Source: Hyphodiscus hymeniophilus
Lineage: Eukaryota > Ascomycota > Leotiomycetes > Helotiales > Hyphodiscaceae
Length of the DNA stretch: 64,000 nucleotides
Reading direction: 5' to 3'
NCBI GenBank assembly: GCA_016508695.1
Contig: VNKQ01000015.1
Span: 124,001-188,000, forward strand
The translations under genes and the position numbers were made by a program. The notes under the pieces are model-generated. The model saw nothing but the letters and a program-made list of their open reading frames with translations. It was not told the DNA's origin and searched no databases. Of the stretch, positions 46,645 through 59,020 are shown piece after piece (the stretch's first letter is position 1; each line of letters starts with the position of its first letter).

Positions 46645-47084
46645 AGTATAATAAACGACGATATAAAAGGAGAAGATAAGAAGGTTATAAAGGAGTATAA
46701 GAATAAAAATCAAGAAGAGGCTTTATTTATACTTTAAAGTTATATATTTATTTATTTATTTATTTATTTAGTTAGTTAGTTTTATTAGTTATAAAGAGGT
46801 TTTTTTTATAAATTTATATTAGAGATAATTATATTTCCTTATATCTATTTAAATATATATTTAATATTTAATATATATTTATATTTAATTTTATATTAAA
46901 GAAAATAAATCCTTATACAAAATAATCAAATAATCAAAATAATCAATTAATTATATATTTTAATAATCAAATCAAATTAACCAAATTATATAATCAAATC
47001 AAATCAAATCAAATCAAATCAAATCAATTATATAATCAATTATAATTAATTATATTGATTATTTTGTGCTACACTGTATATGTA

Positions 47085-47937
47085 GTTGAAATTCAAGTGG
47101 AGTTCAGACTTTACTCGGGTCATTGATGCTAATAAATGTATGCCCTGAGCCCTCAGACGGCAGAGGATGAGCGCTGACGTGAGCTTTCGCTTCGTTCTCG
47201 TATGCACAGTGCACGTACGTACAAGGCCCAACGACATAATCTCAGCATATCCACTACTCTAATTGTACGTAGCAGGTTTAACATCATTAAAAAACGTGAT
47301 GCTGGAAGAAAAGAGAGAATGGATAAGCAGTCAATATACAACATTATTGTTTAGTGCAAAAATCGAACTTACCAACATCTCATCACGTGAATTAACAGTG
47401 AATCCCAAAAACGTACTTGTATAAAAATCTTGACCATATTCTAACCGTTCAACTAAGAACGTAATGAATTTATGATTGAATACTCCTCTTATAGAAAATG
47501 AAGGGTAACGCATTGGACTACTGACACTTCCTAAAGTTGTCTCCGAGTGTTTTTCTGTAACTCATTGACAAAATCTCTGCTACCCGATAATAGCCTGTCT
47601 ACTGAGAAAACCAACGATATTGTTCTAAGTAGGACTTTTTACCACTAGGCACTAGCTCCTCTTCCGCGTTGTCTGGAAAGGAAAAAAGGCTCCTGAATCG
47701 CTACTTGGCGACGTTCCCATGGCTTACTTTCCTTGAAAGATATGTTTGATCGGTAGTTGAGATTCCATTATGTAGAGACCATTTATCCAGTCTCAGATGG
47801 TAAACACAGTAGCATATGCTACAATTCCAGTAGATGCACCATGTCCCAAACGCCATCCATATGCAACTCTCCAAGTCTCCATCTTACATCGATTCCCATC
47901 TGTCCTATCATATTGTCACCATCCCAACGCCTCCAAA
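47085..47937. other. intergenic region between the hAT remnant and TIM22
   Basis: Base composition returns to normal abruptly at the transposon edge. No gene is recognised. Confidence 0.5.
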
Positions 47938-48667
47938 TCAATCAGTCTCGCTCGGCCGTCTCATGTAGCTATCAATCGCCAGACTGAATGCCGCGAAGCC
48001 CGCACACCCCAACGCAGCAGCCTGTGGTCCAGCCGGAGCAGCCAGCACGCCTCCTGTTATACATCCAGCCATAACGCCATTCGCAAGATCATTCTTCGCC
48101 CGGAACCCCTCGATACAACATTCCGTACCTGCGAATATCGCGCCAACTTTGCCGAAGTTCCGCGCAGAGGAGTATGAGCGAGATCCCATGTCTTTGAAGC
48201 CTCGTTTTAGCTGTTCGCGTAGGGGGAGAGAGGATATGCCTGCTGCGGTGGGGTTTGTGGAGAGGGGCGTATCGTATGACATCTGGAATGGAGTTAGCAA
48301 AGAAGAGAAGCATGATGTAAGGCGACGTACAGATGCCATGAAGAGGCCGAAGGCACCTCCAAGTGCGAATCCCATCACGCCCGAGACGGCTGTTTTGCCG
48401 GGGCACGACTCCATCAATAGTTTCATCTGCAAGCCATTCGTCAGCAACTTTAACTTATCAAATGTATGTCCCATGCCACTCTTGTCGCGGTGGTTCACGT
48501 TGAAACCCAGTCACCGATCCCTCACTCCTCTTAACATCCTCAGTCTCGAGATTTAGGAAGCCCGGGAGAAGGCGACGTACATTTTTGACAGCAGCCATCG
48601 TTTGCGCATCTCCCATCTCTGCGCTCCCTCCCGCAGCCCCTCCATATGTGGATAGCGGCCCATTCAT
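47938..48667 (-). CDS. TIM22: mitochondrial import inner membrane translocase subunit Tim22, 175 aa
   Basis: Exons are 48667-48581, 48426-48331 and 48282-47938. Both introns start GTACGT and the frame is kept. The product has the Tim17/22/23 fold: GVMGFALGGAFGLFMA, SSARNFGKVGAIFAGTECCI, RAKNDLANGVMAGCITGGVL and a last helix ALGCAGFAAFSLAI. The conserved cysteines (ESCPGK and ECC) that form the Tim22 disulfide are present. Tim22 is the pore of the carrier translocase that inserts metabolite carriers into the mitochondrial inner membrane. The upstream in-frame extension from 48769 was not used because MNGPLSTYGG fits fungal Tim22 starts. Confidence 0.93.
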
Positions 48668-49479
48668 CTTTGCAGTCTTCGTTGTATGCTGAAGCTTTCT
48701 TGGAGGAATTTGATAGGGAAAGTCGAGGACTATCTCCAGTTTCTGCCACAGTTCACCGCTTTTCGACAACGCTGGAGATTGTCGACACGAGGATACATGT
48801 CCGCGGGAAGTACCTATGATCGAAATTCCGCGGTGTATTTCTCTTTGTGCAGACTATGTTATTGGATTTTTCGAAGATACGGAGTTTTTAATTCGGCTTT
48901 GTTTCCTTACTTTCTCACCTCAAATAATCAAGACCCATGATTTTTTGCAGGTCATTGGTTATTCCTACTTTGCTAACGACAGTCCCTTTCCCGGAGCAGT
49001 GCTCAGGCGGACTCTTCAAAACTTCGACTCAATCACAAGTCGTCACCGCCATAATCTATCGATTTCTGAGGCCTGGAATTGCATTTCTTTGCTGAGCTGA
49101 ATATCAAAATCCGCCAAGTGGAGGACATGTCCCTCTCCTTTCTTGGAACATTGTGGCTGTACTTGACAACCCTCATGACACCACCTAGTTTGAAGTCCAA
49201 AGACTCAAACATATAGGCAAAAAGCAAAGGGCCATCTTTTATATACGGTCGTCTGGTCTAGCAAAAGTCATGCAATCCACGTGAGCTTCACAATGAGATT
49301 AGCGTTCAACAAGTTCTAGTTCGTGGGAAGTGGGTTAAGGATCATCGAAGACATGACACGCATGCAAGTGATATTTCTTGAAACGGATCACAAAGCTCTT
49401 GAAACTATAGCAATCATCCGAGCCGTCGCATTCCAGAGCTATTGTCCAACCACAGATGAACCTAGAGAGACCGCGGCAG
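48668..49479. other. intergenic region
   Basis: It contains the upstream region of TIM22 and the 3' region beyond the questin-oxidase-like gene. No coding content is recognised. Confidence 0.5.
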
Positions 49480-50906
49480 CTACAGATGTGCCTCTCTAGG
49501 CCTATCTTCAAAGTCCGTCCAAGCTTCCTCAAACCCCGCACTTCTCACCCAGTTGTTCCCAGTATCTTCCACAGAATCCACGACCATATTACCAATCTTC
49601 TCCCACATGAAGCCCTTCACCCTGTCCCACTCCACCTTCCCCTCGTACTCCTCACTCACCGACTGCGCGTTCCTCACGGCCCGTGCAAGCTTGACCGCGT
49701 GTCCATCATCTGGATATTCAAACAACCTCTGGAAGAGACCCGGCCACTCCGCATCCCCTTTCTCCAGTTTCTTTGGCGTGTAGAGTGCTATTTCCTCAAG
49801 TAGAAGGGGAGGAGAATGTCGAGATGCGTACATGGCTAGATCGATGTACGCCTTGAATTTCAAAAGTCGCACTTTCGATGCCGCCGAAAGCCAAGTCTGC
49901 GCATTGAAAGTCGGGAAGAAGATTGAGGCGTTGACGCAGTGCATGTAATAGAAGTCAAATTTGACTTGTTTTGGTGGCTTCTGTGCGGCGGATGTGAAGT
50001 AGACCGCTGTAGATATCATCTCGGCAGTTTTGGCCCCTATTTGATCTTCGGAGACGTTCCACTGTCTGGCGATGGAGATCATCTCGTCCGGTGCACGTTT
50101 GAGGATTCCGTCCCGGATCTTGTTGCCATCTTCCCAGTGTGCAGCATTGGAGAGTTTGCTATTAGACCGAATCTCGTCAATGAGTTGAGGGAGGATCTTG
50201 TCGCTCGTTCCAGATGTTGATGCCGCTTCGCATTTCAACAGGTAAGGAGAGATCCATGAGTCGTGTATGCAGGCTTGTGCAAGGGCTTCAGCTATAATGG
50301 CTGGCTGCTTGAATTCGATTCCGAAGCCGAGATGTATCAATGGATGTAAGAAGCCTATTGGATGTCAGAGTTTGAGAAACGTATAGGTGTCACAACAGAT
50401 CTTACCAGCATACATCCTCGTCAGCAAATCATTCGCTCTCTCGCCGCCCTCAAACAAGTTCTTGTTCAAAACATCCTCCCAACCGCTCTTCTCCATCTCA
50501 TTCTGCCAGAAAATGAGAAAGTCGCGGTAGTATTTCTCCTTCCCCAAGTATTTCTGGAAATGCTCGGGGTTGCTCATATCCTCCACAATGCTATCCTCGA
50601 CGGGCATATTGGGACGTTGGTAATCAACATTATGCTTGTACTGCTTCTCTATCACAGAAGTGGGCGCTCCCAAACCATAGAGAGTAAGCAAGTGGTGTGC
50701 AATGTGATTATGAAATCCATCTTGGTTGAAGAAGATGTGATGTTTCTGTCACGTGTTAGATGTGGCGATGTGGGGGAGGGGCATGCTACATCATGGTTTT
50801 CTTGTAGAAGCTCAGAGGTTCTGGCTGCTGTTTCCTCGTTCTGCGGCTTATTATGAACTACACCCGTGTCGTTGATTGACAGGTGAATCTTATTTGGTGT
50901 AGCCAT
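49480..50906 (-). CDS. questin oxidase-like (AflY/HypA-type) protein, 443 aa
   Basis: Exons are 50906-50790, 50745-50406 and 50354-49480, with GTAGCA/CAG and GTAAGA/TAG borders and consistent phase. Family landmarks are HHIFFNQDGFHNHIAHHLLT near the start, then NVDYQRP, MYAGFLHPLIHLGFGIEFKQ across the second splice site, and FDFYYMHCVNASIFFP. The group (DUF4243) includes AflY of aflatoxin biosynthesis and questin oxidase of geodin biosynthesis, which open anthraquinone rings in a Baeyer-Villiger-like reaction without a flavin fold. Many fungi carry stand-alone members of unknown substrate. There is no polyketide synthase nearby, so a pathway role here is not supported. Confidence 0.88.
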
Positions 50907-51893
50907 GATATCGTGGTGGTTGCGAACCGTTCTTGTTGCTGCTCCTTGGGTTCGTCTTCGAATGACGTTATTGGCGTGTATAAATAGATTTCTGGACAGT
51001 AAGTATTGAGTTGCTAGTAGCATCTGCAGCTTTTGATGTTTCTCGGGAAGAAGTCGTTGAAGTTATAGGCAGAAGCTCGTGATACTAGTAGACTGTTCGG
51101 GGCACGGATGACGTTGTTCGCTTGGACAATTCCCCCGCAATTTTACAAATCTGGTCTACATGTCCTTTAAGACTTGATCAGAGTCTGGGGAAAGATTGTG
51201 CCGTCCCGCAGGTAGGACGATCTGTTGACAACTATCTTGTCTGGTCAACGCTGTCCCACCTCACTCTGTTGTGTTCTTCGCATGCCTAGGCCTTCAGTGA
51301 GACCGAGTCTTCGCCAATTAAAAGGGGGTGCGAGGTCAGCAGTCCTTGGCTTTTCGTAATGCGGGGTGTATAACTCCCTGCTCTTCGCGGAAAATTAGTA
51401 AGAATAGGATTGATTTCCAAATGAGCAGACAGAGGTATAGTCTAGGTAGATTCTAGACTCTTTCAATAATGAAAACCCCTCGATGGGTTAGAGGTTAATT
51501 TGGGCACGTGACAGCCAATATCATACGGACACTGCGTTTTCATATGGGTACTTGGGTTGCGTTTTTGCGAACGATACGAGATTACCGTATATTGCTTTTT
51601 AGGACATTGAGGGAGTATTGTGAAAGAGTCATGTACAGATCGTAGATCAATCTGTTGCAACAATATCAATCGACCGCGTGCATGATAGCAGCGGATTTGG
51701 TCTTCGTAAGCATTCAACGGAACTGGAATCTGACGACCAATTTAGAGACGACCGCCACAGGCCAGCCGAGAGTGCAGATTTGTTCATGAGAGGACAAAAA
51801 GTTTTGAATGTACACAGCCCTCGATTACTTGGATAGTCTGGGTATAAATCGCCAAATCTCTAATTATCTGAAGCAAAGCACAACTTCTGGGTA
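50907..51893. other. intergenic region
   Basis: A 1-kb spacer between two tandem minus-strand genes. Nothing recognisable is present. Confidence 0.5.
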
Positions 51894-53339
51894 TCAAAGC
51901 GAGGCCTTGACCTCACAGGGAACACCATGCGGCAAGCAAACATCCTCTCTATCCAAGTGCTTAAACCACGGGCCCTGCGGACCGCCCGTGAACTTGTGAA
52001 ACCCGTGAAAACTGCTCTGCCCAGGCATGTCATCCGCGAACTCCTGGTCTCCCCATCTGCCGTTGAAGTAGAGGTAGTCGACCGGCGTCTCCTCCGGGAC
52101 GGGAGAGAACCTCTTCGTCTCGAGCGAGTACGTGTAGTAGTACGCCGAGAGTGTGGGATCCCAGAGGAGACCGCGGGACGTGTGATCGAAGGCGATGTTC
52201 TCGGGGATCTGATCATCTGCAGAGCGTGAGCGAAAGACCAACGGTCTGTTGTCTCGGCGAACAAGTACGTACTGTCATCATGGAGGTCGTGTTTTCCAGC
52301 GAAGGCATAGTTGGCATGAGAGCCCTTCGCACTGTAGGCTATCGGCCTCCCCCCGATCTTCTCGGGAGCATAATAGAGGAAGGCTTGACCGTATTCGTGC
52401 TGGGAATACCAAACAACCGTTGGCATTCCGTCTCTGAACCGTATCATGTTATGCTCCCTAATCCTGTCAGCGGGGGTACCGACGAAGGCTATATTGTCCT
52501 TACCAATCGCCTAAATGATTTCCAATCTCATGGCCAAATACACTCGGCCCTTGATTGAATGTGTAGAAATACATATAGAAAGCATCCACAACGCCGTCGC
52601 CCTTCTCAACCACGATGATAACCGCACTAACGGCATTCTCGGTTTGAAGAGTCTTCTTATTCGGCGCTTGGCCATGCAAGTATCCCGGAATAGTGTCCAG
52701 GCTCTCGGTGGAAGTTAGGTAAACTTCCTCACCTCCAAGATCGTTTAATTTATCCAGGCCATCGAGTCCCAGCGGCGTGATGTCGACGGGCGAGAAATCG
52801 ACTGTTGGGTGCGTATTGGCGACATGGGCACTTAGATCACTAGGATTAAACTGATCACTCTTGTCGAGAAACACGAGCGGAGCTGGAGAAGGGTCAGTCT
52901 ACATTTCACACAATAAGGCTGGATCCCAGTGGGTAGATACCATATTTGATGACATATTCCGGTATACTTGTATTCGCAAGAACCCTCACGAGGTCATCAG
53001 ACAGAGCGATAGACTCCCGCGGTATAGAGACAGGTTTGATGCTATCATTCATCAAGCCCAGGAACGCGACGAGGGCGAGGAACAAGACCAGCACGATAAT
53101 CACGAGCTGCACGTGACCTGTCAGCAAGATCCAAGACACGTGCGTGGTTTCGAGCGCACCTTGATCCTCGAGAGATTGTCCACGAAGTTCCGTGCTCGGA
53201 CAGGCAGCCAGCGTGTGAGTATGGAAGATTTCCGTGGTAGGGTCCGACTCGAGGCGCCGCCGTTTGGGATGAAGGCGTCGTTCTCTAGATCGCCCAACTC
53301 GAAGTCGTCGGGTGGTGGTGGGTCGTCATGGCGATCCAT
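51894..53339 (-). CDS. Vps62-family vacuolar sorting-associated protein, 410 aa
   Basis: Five exons fit: 53339-53160, 53106-52941, 52882-52504, 52457-52273 and 52216-51894. After a cytosolic, Asp/Pro-rich N-tail there is one signal-anchor helix (LVIIVLVLFLALVAFLGL), so the bulk is lumenal. The Vps62 domain is clear: PLVFLDKSDQFNPSDL, then VDAFYMYFYTFNQGP, GNHLGDWEHNMIRF, VWYSQHEYGQAF, AYSAKGSHANY and GLLWDP. Vps62 family proteins were linked to vacuolar protein targeting in yeast, but their biochemical activity is unresolved. HExxN-like and GSHA motifs are conserved in the family. Splice choice at the first intron relies on the GTGCAG acceptor, which alone keeps the helix in frame. Confidence 0.9.
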
Positions 53340-53801
53340 GTTGCGAGTGAGTGTAGAAATCAGTAAAGAGCGATCAAGAGCAAAGCAATATCACGAAGCC
53401 GTTATTAATACAATATGAACAGGAATGATACAATTAGTGTAAAAGAAGAGGAACGTGTGGCTTGAGAGTAGAGGCTGAGATACGATGGGACCACTATCGC
53501 CGGGAGATCATCGGCACGGGAGTTTCGGACCCCTTTTCAATCTCGCCCCGGCAGCTCGAGGACGCGGATTGTGAAGCAAGGTGAGCAGACGGTCTCGACT
53601 ATCACTGAGCGCTCTTGGTTGAGAGATGAAACGAGACTTTGGAGAATTCATTCATGGCAGTCTCTCGTCAGCTCGCTCGGCGCCCGGCCTTGTGCACATC
53701 CAACGTCGTTCTTCTCGTCAGAATCTTCTACCGGTACAGATCCGTATAGGTCTTTCTTGAGGATAGTTCTTCTCATGGTGCAGACACTTATCGAGACGAT
53801 T
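53340..53801. other. intergenic region
   Basis: A 462-bp spacer holding the Vps62 promoter and the 3' region of the aminopeptidase. Nothing else is seen. Confidence 0.5.
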
Positions 53802-56618
53802 TCATATACTGCCTTCATAGTATCCGTGAGCCTTCAACCACTCTGACACATCCTTCCGATCTCTCTCTACCCAGCTCGCTTTACCTCGAGCCTCATCCAG
53901 CCCTTGAGCCAGGAACTTGTCGAACTTCTATTTCATATTAGCTTTACACTGGATGTCATCCACACATAATATGCCGACGCACCTTAGTGTCCTTCCCCTT
54001 GAAGAACGTTTCCACTTCTTTCACTTTCTCCCATGTACTGAATCCTCCCACACAGGTCCCAATGATTGTTCCACTCATAATGCTTGCAGGTCCGCCAACC
54101 AAATTCTCCCACTCGCTCTTGAGCCACTCCCATAGATGATCTACACCATTAGCATGCTTACGCAATGCGTTGAACAAATATCTCTGGTCGTTGCCACTCT
54201 GTACCTCAGCGCTGGCGGCGAGCTTCAAGGTCCGTGCAATTAGAGGGGGTGATTGCGCAGTTCCTAGAGATCTTAGGGCGTCTGTTCGAACAGTTGTGCT
54301 TTTCGTTAAGCGAAATGTCGCAAGGATATCTTCGTACTGTGCATAATCAGCTTGATTGTAATGGAATATGATCTGAAAGAGAAGCTTGACTGGATTAGGA
54401 GGCTTGATGTACGTACGTGTCCTACAAACTGTTTTTCGTCCGAAAGTGCAAATTCAAACACAGCTTGCCGAATGTTAGGGTTGAGTACTGTTTTCTCTCC
54501 CGCAGCGAACCTGTCGAACAAGTACGAGGCCATCTCCCTGACAGGCGAGTATCCGGCAGCATTGGCGAAAAGAATCGATTTGAAATCCTGAGCTTTGTAA
54601 GTGTCACTCGGCTTGAAGTTCCACACCTGGTGACCCAGTGTGGTCAAGATTGGAGTCATGAGATCATTTTGAAAGCGTGCCAACGCTTGCGATGTCGCAG
54701 AATCTTCGAACATCCATGCCGTTCGGATCTCTTGGAAGGACACCAAGATCTGCCGCCAGACGAAATAATTAACTTCGCTACGAAATTTACTCAGAAAGTT
54801 CAGAAAGTCTGAGGTTCGCGATTCGGAGATGTGTCCAGACGCAACCATAGCTCTGAAATCGGACAATAAGCCCACGCGATCTTCTGGAGTTAGAAGACCT
54901 GATGATAATTGTGAACCCAGCTTCTCCAATCGAGGAAGGGAGTACGACACCCGATACAGTCCCGTTTGACCCGCGTTCAGTTTGTAAAAACTGAGATCAA
55001 CTGGAAACTTTCCTGTATGGCCAAAGAGATGCGCTTTTTGGTCAATCCCATTCCGAGACTTCGTCTTTAGATATATAGGATACACCAACGAATCATGTCC
55101 GGATCGGATCTCTCCAGATTGAAGAAATCTATGTTGTAAAATCTCAATGGTATCCGCTTCTACATCCTCCGTGATAGATAGGACAGGATATCCAACCTGT
55201 CGTGTCCAGGATGCCATGATCTTTTTAACATCAGTTCCACTGACCGTGCCCAATGAATCCCACAGGTCATCAGTCGTTGCATTCCCGAAGGCATGTTTTC
55301 TTAAGTGGAATTGTACGCCTTTGATGAAGACTTCCACGCCAAGGTAATCAGATACCATTCTGAGGACGGAGCAACCTTTGGCGTACGTGATGGCGTCAAA
55401 TATCTGCGAGATCTGGTCAGGCGTGCTGACGGGAACTTCGATAGCATGACTGCCTCGGTTTGAATCCAAAGTTAAAGCATTTTGGTAACCATTCAAGCCT
55501 CTCACAGGATGCCCTGTCACGAAATCCGACCATGCATCCCAGTCTGGAAACATATGCGTGATGGCATTATATGTGGCCCAGTCAGCAAAAGATTCGTTCA
55601 GCCAAATGGAATCCCACCACGCTGCAGTGACGATGTTGCCAAACCATTGATGTGCAAGCTCGTGAATAACAATGTCAGCAATGATTTCATTTTCCTTCCC
55701 TGAGATGTCAAATTCGTCCCGAACCAGAGCTGTCTCCGCATAGATGACACACCCCCAGTTTTCCATTCCCCCAGAATGTCCCGGAACAGCAATCATGTCA
55801 AGCTTCGGGAGTGGATAGGGTATAGCAAATGTCTTTTCATGCGATATCATTGCCCGAGCACCAACATCAAGTGCAAACTTTCCGCCTTTGATATCCTGGT
55901 CTGGCGTCGCATATACCCTGACTGGGATCCTGAAGTCGTTGGATTCAATGAAATTGAGCTCTCCAACAACGAAAGCAACGAGATAAGTAGACATCGGTGG
56001 GGTCTTGTTGAATACAACGGTCTTCTTGCCGGCACTGTTCAATTCCACTGAAGCAATGTCCATGTTGCTAACACAAGTCAGATCTTCATCTACAATCACT
56101 GTTGCAGAGAAGGTCGCCTTCAATGCAGGCTCATCTGCGCAAGGGAATATTTGGCGCATGCCTGTCGCTTGTCCCTGGGTCGAGCCGATCCATTTTGGAT
56201 TGCCGTCGAAGCCCTTATAAGAACTCCTCATGAATCCTGACATCGTCTTGATATCATTCAAGATTCCTGTAAATGTGTGCCGGAGCTGGATCCTCGACCC
56301 CGCTCGTATCGGAGTAGGAAGCGGAATCATGACGGTTTGTTGAACTTCATCGTAGTAGAGTTTTGGGATTCTGGTGAAGATCCCACTCGGCTCGAGAATC
56401 TCTGTCTTGCTTATATCAAGACCGACTGAATTGAGGAGGATAAAAGTGCTGCTTTTGAGGACATCGAAGTGAATGATGACCGAGCCGTCAAAAGACGCAT
56501 TCTCTAGATGTGGCTCAAGCTGTAGGTCGTAATGAGTTGGTTTTACATTTGTCGGTAATAGCTGCTTTTCATCCACGAGGTTTGAATCCCTGATGAAGGG
56601 ATTATATTGCTCACGCAT
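53802..56618 (-). CDS. M1 family aminopeptidase (Ape2/Aap1-like), 905 aa
   Basis: Exons are 56618-54417, 54372-53983 and 53927-53802. The start MREQYNPFIRD is the first ATG in frame. All M1 hallmarks are present: the exopeptidase motif GHSGGMENWG at about 281-289 and the zinc site HELAHQWFGN at about 319-328 with the third ligand in NESFADW (Glu about 342), spaced as HExxH-x18-E. The C-terminal helical ERAP1-like domain is completed by exons 2-3, ending EWLKAHGYYEG. There is no signal peptide, so it is probably a cytosolic aminopeptidase that trims free N-terminal residues from peptides, as yeast Ape2/Aap1 do. Length matches the family. Confidence 0.94.
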
Positions 56619-57550
56619 CGTAGCGTTGGGCAATAGAAGTAAACAATTTCACCTATTGTATGATAAGTTCAAAATTCATTATCCAAGAACTCTGTACTTG
56701 ACAGGCTTTGTAAATAAATAAAGAACATCGGTCGAATCATGCCGAAAGCTGACAGGAAATGGAGATGCCTGAAATGCATTGCGTCGCTCTGAAATTTAGG
56801 CTACTACCTGCCTATTCTGATGCTAGTCAAAGCGGCCCAGCTCCGGGATCGTTGAGCACGTGAAAGTCATTTGACAGAAATGGTAGAAACATTTAGTCGA
56901 ACAAAGTAATATCGCGACAAGAATGAATTCCAAAATATATTCAAATTAGCAAACAACCAGTTGAAAAGGATGCGCATGCATAGTTACTCGCGACCCATAA
57001 CTTTGAGCCTTTGTTTCGTCAACGATGCCTTGCCTAGGAACCTTACTGTCAGTTGGAGAAAGGAGTCTAGGATAGGCGTGCTTGAGTAGCTTTCGGAATT
57101 TCGGGCGCCCTTATTTATAAGTAGAATAAAGGGGTAAGATCACTTGAACCAAGGTATTTCGACTGCTGACATCTACCTTGATTACTTACTCTCCTGACTT
57201 TCAATCATGCGACTTTCGTCCTGGGAGCTACCGACTTGAGAGCTACTCACCGCCCATTAGATTAGATATATCAAACACAAGGAATTCTAAACAACCTTCA
57301 AGCTCTCAACAGAAACTCTATACTGAAGTGTTCTGCAGTCTGCCACGATGTTATTGATTTTCGACCCAAAGGCGCAACTTTAGTGACAGAAGGCGGACCT
57401 GTCTTCTTCTAATGCATTGTATGAATACCTGTTGATCGATGGATCACGCCGAGGTAAACACAGCCACCTGTCCTCTTCCTCTGACGATATCTCGTAGCTT
57501 CCAAGCAGTTGCATCAATCTCGTAGGAGTTTTCAAAGTAACACAGAAACC
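56619..57550. other. intergenic region
   Basis: A 0.9-kb spacer including the aminopeptidase promoter. No coding content is recognised. Confidence 0.5.
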
Positions 57551-59020
57551 TCATAATTTAAACCATTCATGCTCCATTGCATCCCTGGCGGAAATACGGT
57601 CCTCCGGCTTATATTCTAACAACCGCCCCAGAAGATCCGCCAAGGGTTCCTGCTCTTTATGTGGTGTATCCCGATTACGATCTTCCCCAGGGCCATGATC
57701 AGTCATGTACCATAGCCCAGCAGCAATCTTTTCCAGCAATGAACGTGCATTTTGAGCAACAGATGGATGAAAAATGCACGTGATCTTGCCATCTTTCCCC
57801 TCTGGTTCATCCTTCACTGGCCGAGGTTCCCGAGCACCAACAACACGTCCCTGCTCATCGACTTCATCCTTGTATATTCTTTTCCGCTCTTCCCAAGTCG
57901 TAGACCACCATGGCTCAGGAAGTTTACCCAAGATCCTAACGATAGCGACCAAAGTTTCGGAATCATCATCGTCGAATGAGCTAAATAGCTTTCTGCAAAT
58001 TCGGATCTCGAACAGACTACAGCCTAGGGCCCAAATGTCGGAACCAAAACCAGCTTCTTTATCGAGAATCAGTTCTGGAGAGCGATACGGCCCAGGGATA
58101 CCAAGATCGGCAGGAGGTTGCGAACTTTCAAAGGACTCCCCGAAATCGATAAGACATGATTCTATGCTTATGATTTGGGCATCGACATCCCACCAGCTGA
58201 CTGGGTAGACGAGGTAATCAGGAGCCGTAGACTCATGATGGCGCTCCTCAGATGCATTGAGAACAGGATTTAGGACCGGGCTGCCTAGTATTTGTAGGAC
58301 CTCGTCCTCACTAAGTCCATCAAGCCCGGAGATGCGATGAAGGATATTGTTTGGTGTGAGATCTAAACTGGAATTAGCACACTCTCACTCCCCACAGATA
58401 TAGCAGCATTGGAATTGGTATAACTTACCACCATGACATATGCCCTCCCCGTGGAGAAAATCGACAGCCTTCGCGAGTTGGAGACCAACACTTCTCAAGT
58501 CCTTGTCTGGATCCGCAGAAGCGCGAAATAAGCCTAGGAATACATTTGGGCCAAGCACAGGGTAAACGAATGCGATATGCTTTCCATTCGGCCCCTGGAT
58601 CTTGAAGTGTTCCAGTGGAAGGCAAATGAACTCCGCGCCATCACCTTCCGCAGCGCATTCTTTGTGAATCATTTTGAGGCGGTTCAGTCGGAGCTCGGGA
58701 CAATCATCACTCGATGCCTCAGCCATCAGAATCTTCAAAGCAACATATTCTGTTGCTTCTTTCGCTTTAGTATCCCGACAGAGCCAGACATTAGCAAAAC
58801 CGCCGTGGCCAAGCTTATGGATAACACGGTACCGCCCGTCGTTGCCGTATGCGTCACCTAAGTGAACGGGATGGTGGCCGCCAGGCTCATAGTCATAGAT
58901 ATGCTCCAAGCGAAAGGGGGCAAGTTCTAAATGTAGGCCGTTGGTTTCGACGTCAACCATGGCTTCATCCATGGTCACGGTTGACCCTTCTGAACGAGGT
59001 AATGAGAGATCGGAAGACAT
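57551..59020 (-). CDS. SRPK-like serine/threonine protein kinase, 467 aa
   Basis: Exons are 59020-58429 and 58362-57551, joined in phase 1 so that the split codon becomes the catalytic Asp. Kinase landmarks are the Gly loop LGHGGFANVW (about 70-79), VALKIL with Lys about 96, the catalytic loop CHGDLTPNNIL (Asp about 198), DFGESF, and a YRSPELIL activation/APE segment, then GSDIWALGC. The wide gap between the catalytic loop and DFG, the opening YGNDGRYRVIHKLGHGGFAN and the end EHEWFKL fit the fungal SRPK-type group, many of whose members are expanded and lineage-specific. The HRD motif is HGD. Substrates are unknown; true SRPKs phosphorylate SR splicing factors. Confidence 0.88.

Larger units (their letters stand above)
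43395..47084 (+). mobile_element. degenerate hAT DNA transposon, AT-saturated by RIP-like mutation
   Basis: The element runs from 43403 to 47076 (3.67 kb). Its ends are TAGTGTGGCA on the left and, inverted on the right, CAGTGTAGCA, matching hAT termini with C-to-T changes. The flanks are an 8-bp target duplication, CATATGTA (43395-43402) and TATATGTA (47077-47084), also differing by one C/T. Subterminal arrays of AATCAAATC repeats sit at both ends. The body is overwhelmingly A+T, full of stop codons, with cytosine nearly eliminated. A decayed plus-strand hAT dimerisation segment is readable near the right end. The orientation of the transposase and the family are therefore supported; activity is excluded. 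Confidence 0.88.

Noticed and set aside
43403..47076. AT-rich block as a centromere or mitochondrial insertion
   Set aside because: Defined hAT ends, an 8-bp target duplication and a readable transposase remnant explain it better.
41365..50906. Secondary-metabolite cluster made of the P450, the questin-oxidase-like gene and the transporter
   Set aside because: There is no backbone synthase or pathway regulator, the transporter is truncated, and housekeeping TIM22 lies in between.
52151..52558. 135-codon plus-strand ORF across Vps62 exons
   Set aside because: It crosses exon-intron borders of a strong minus-strand gene and has no recognisable domain.
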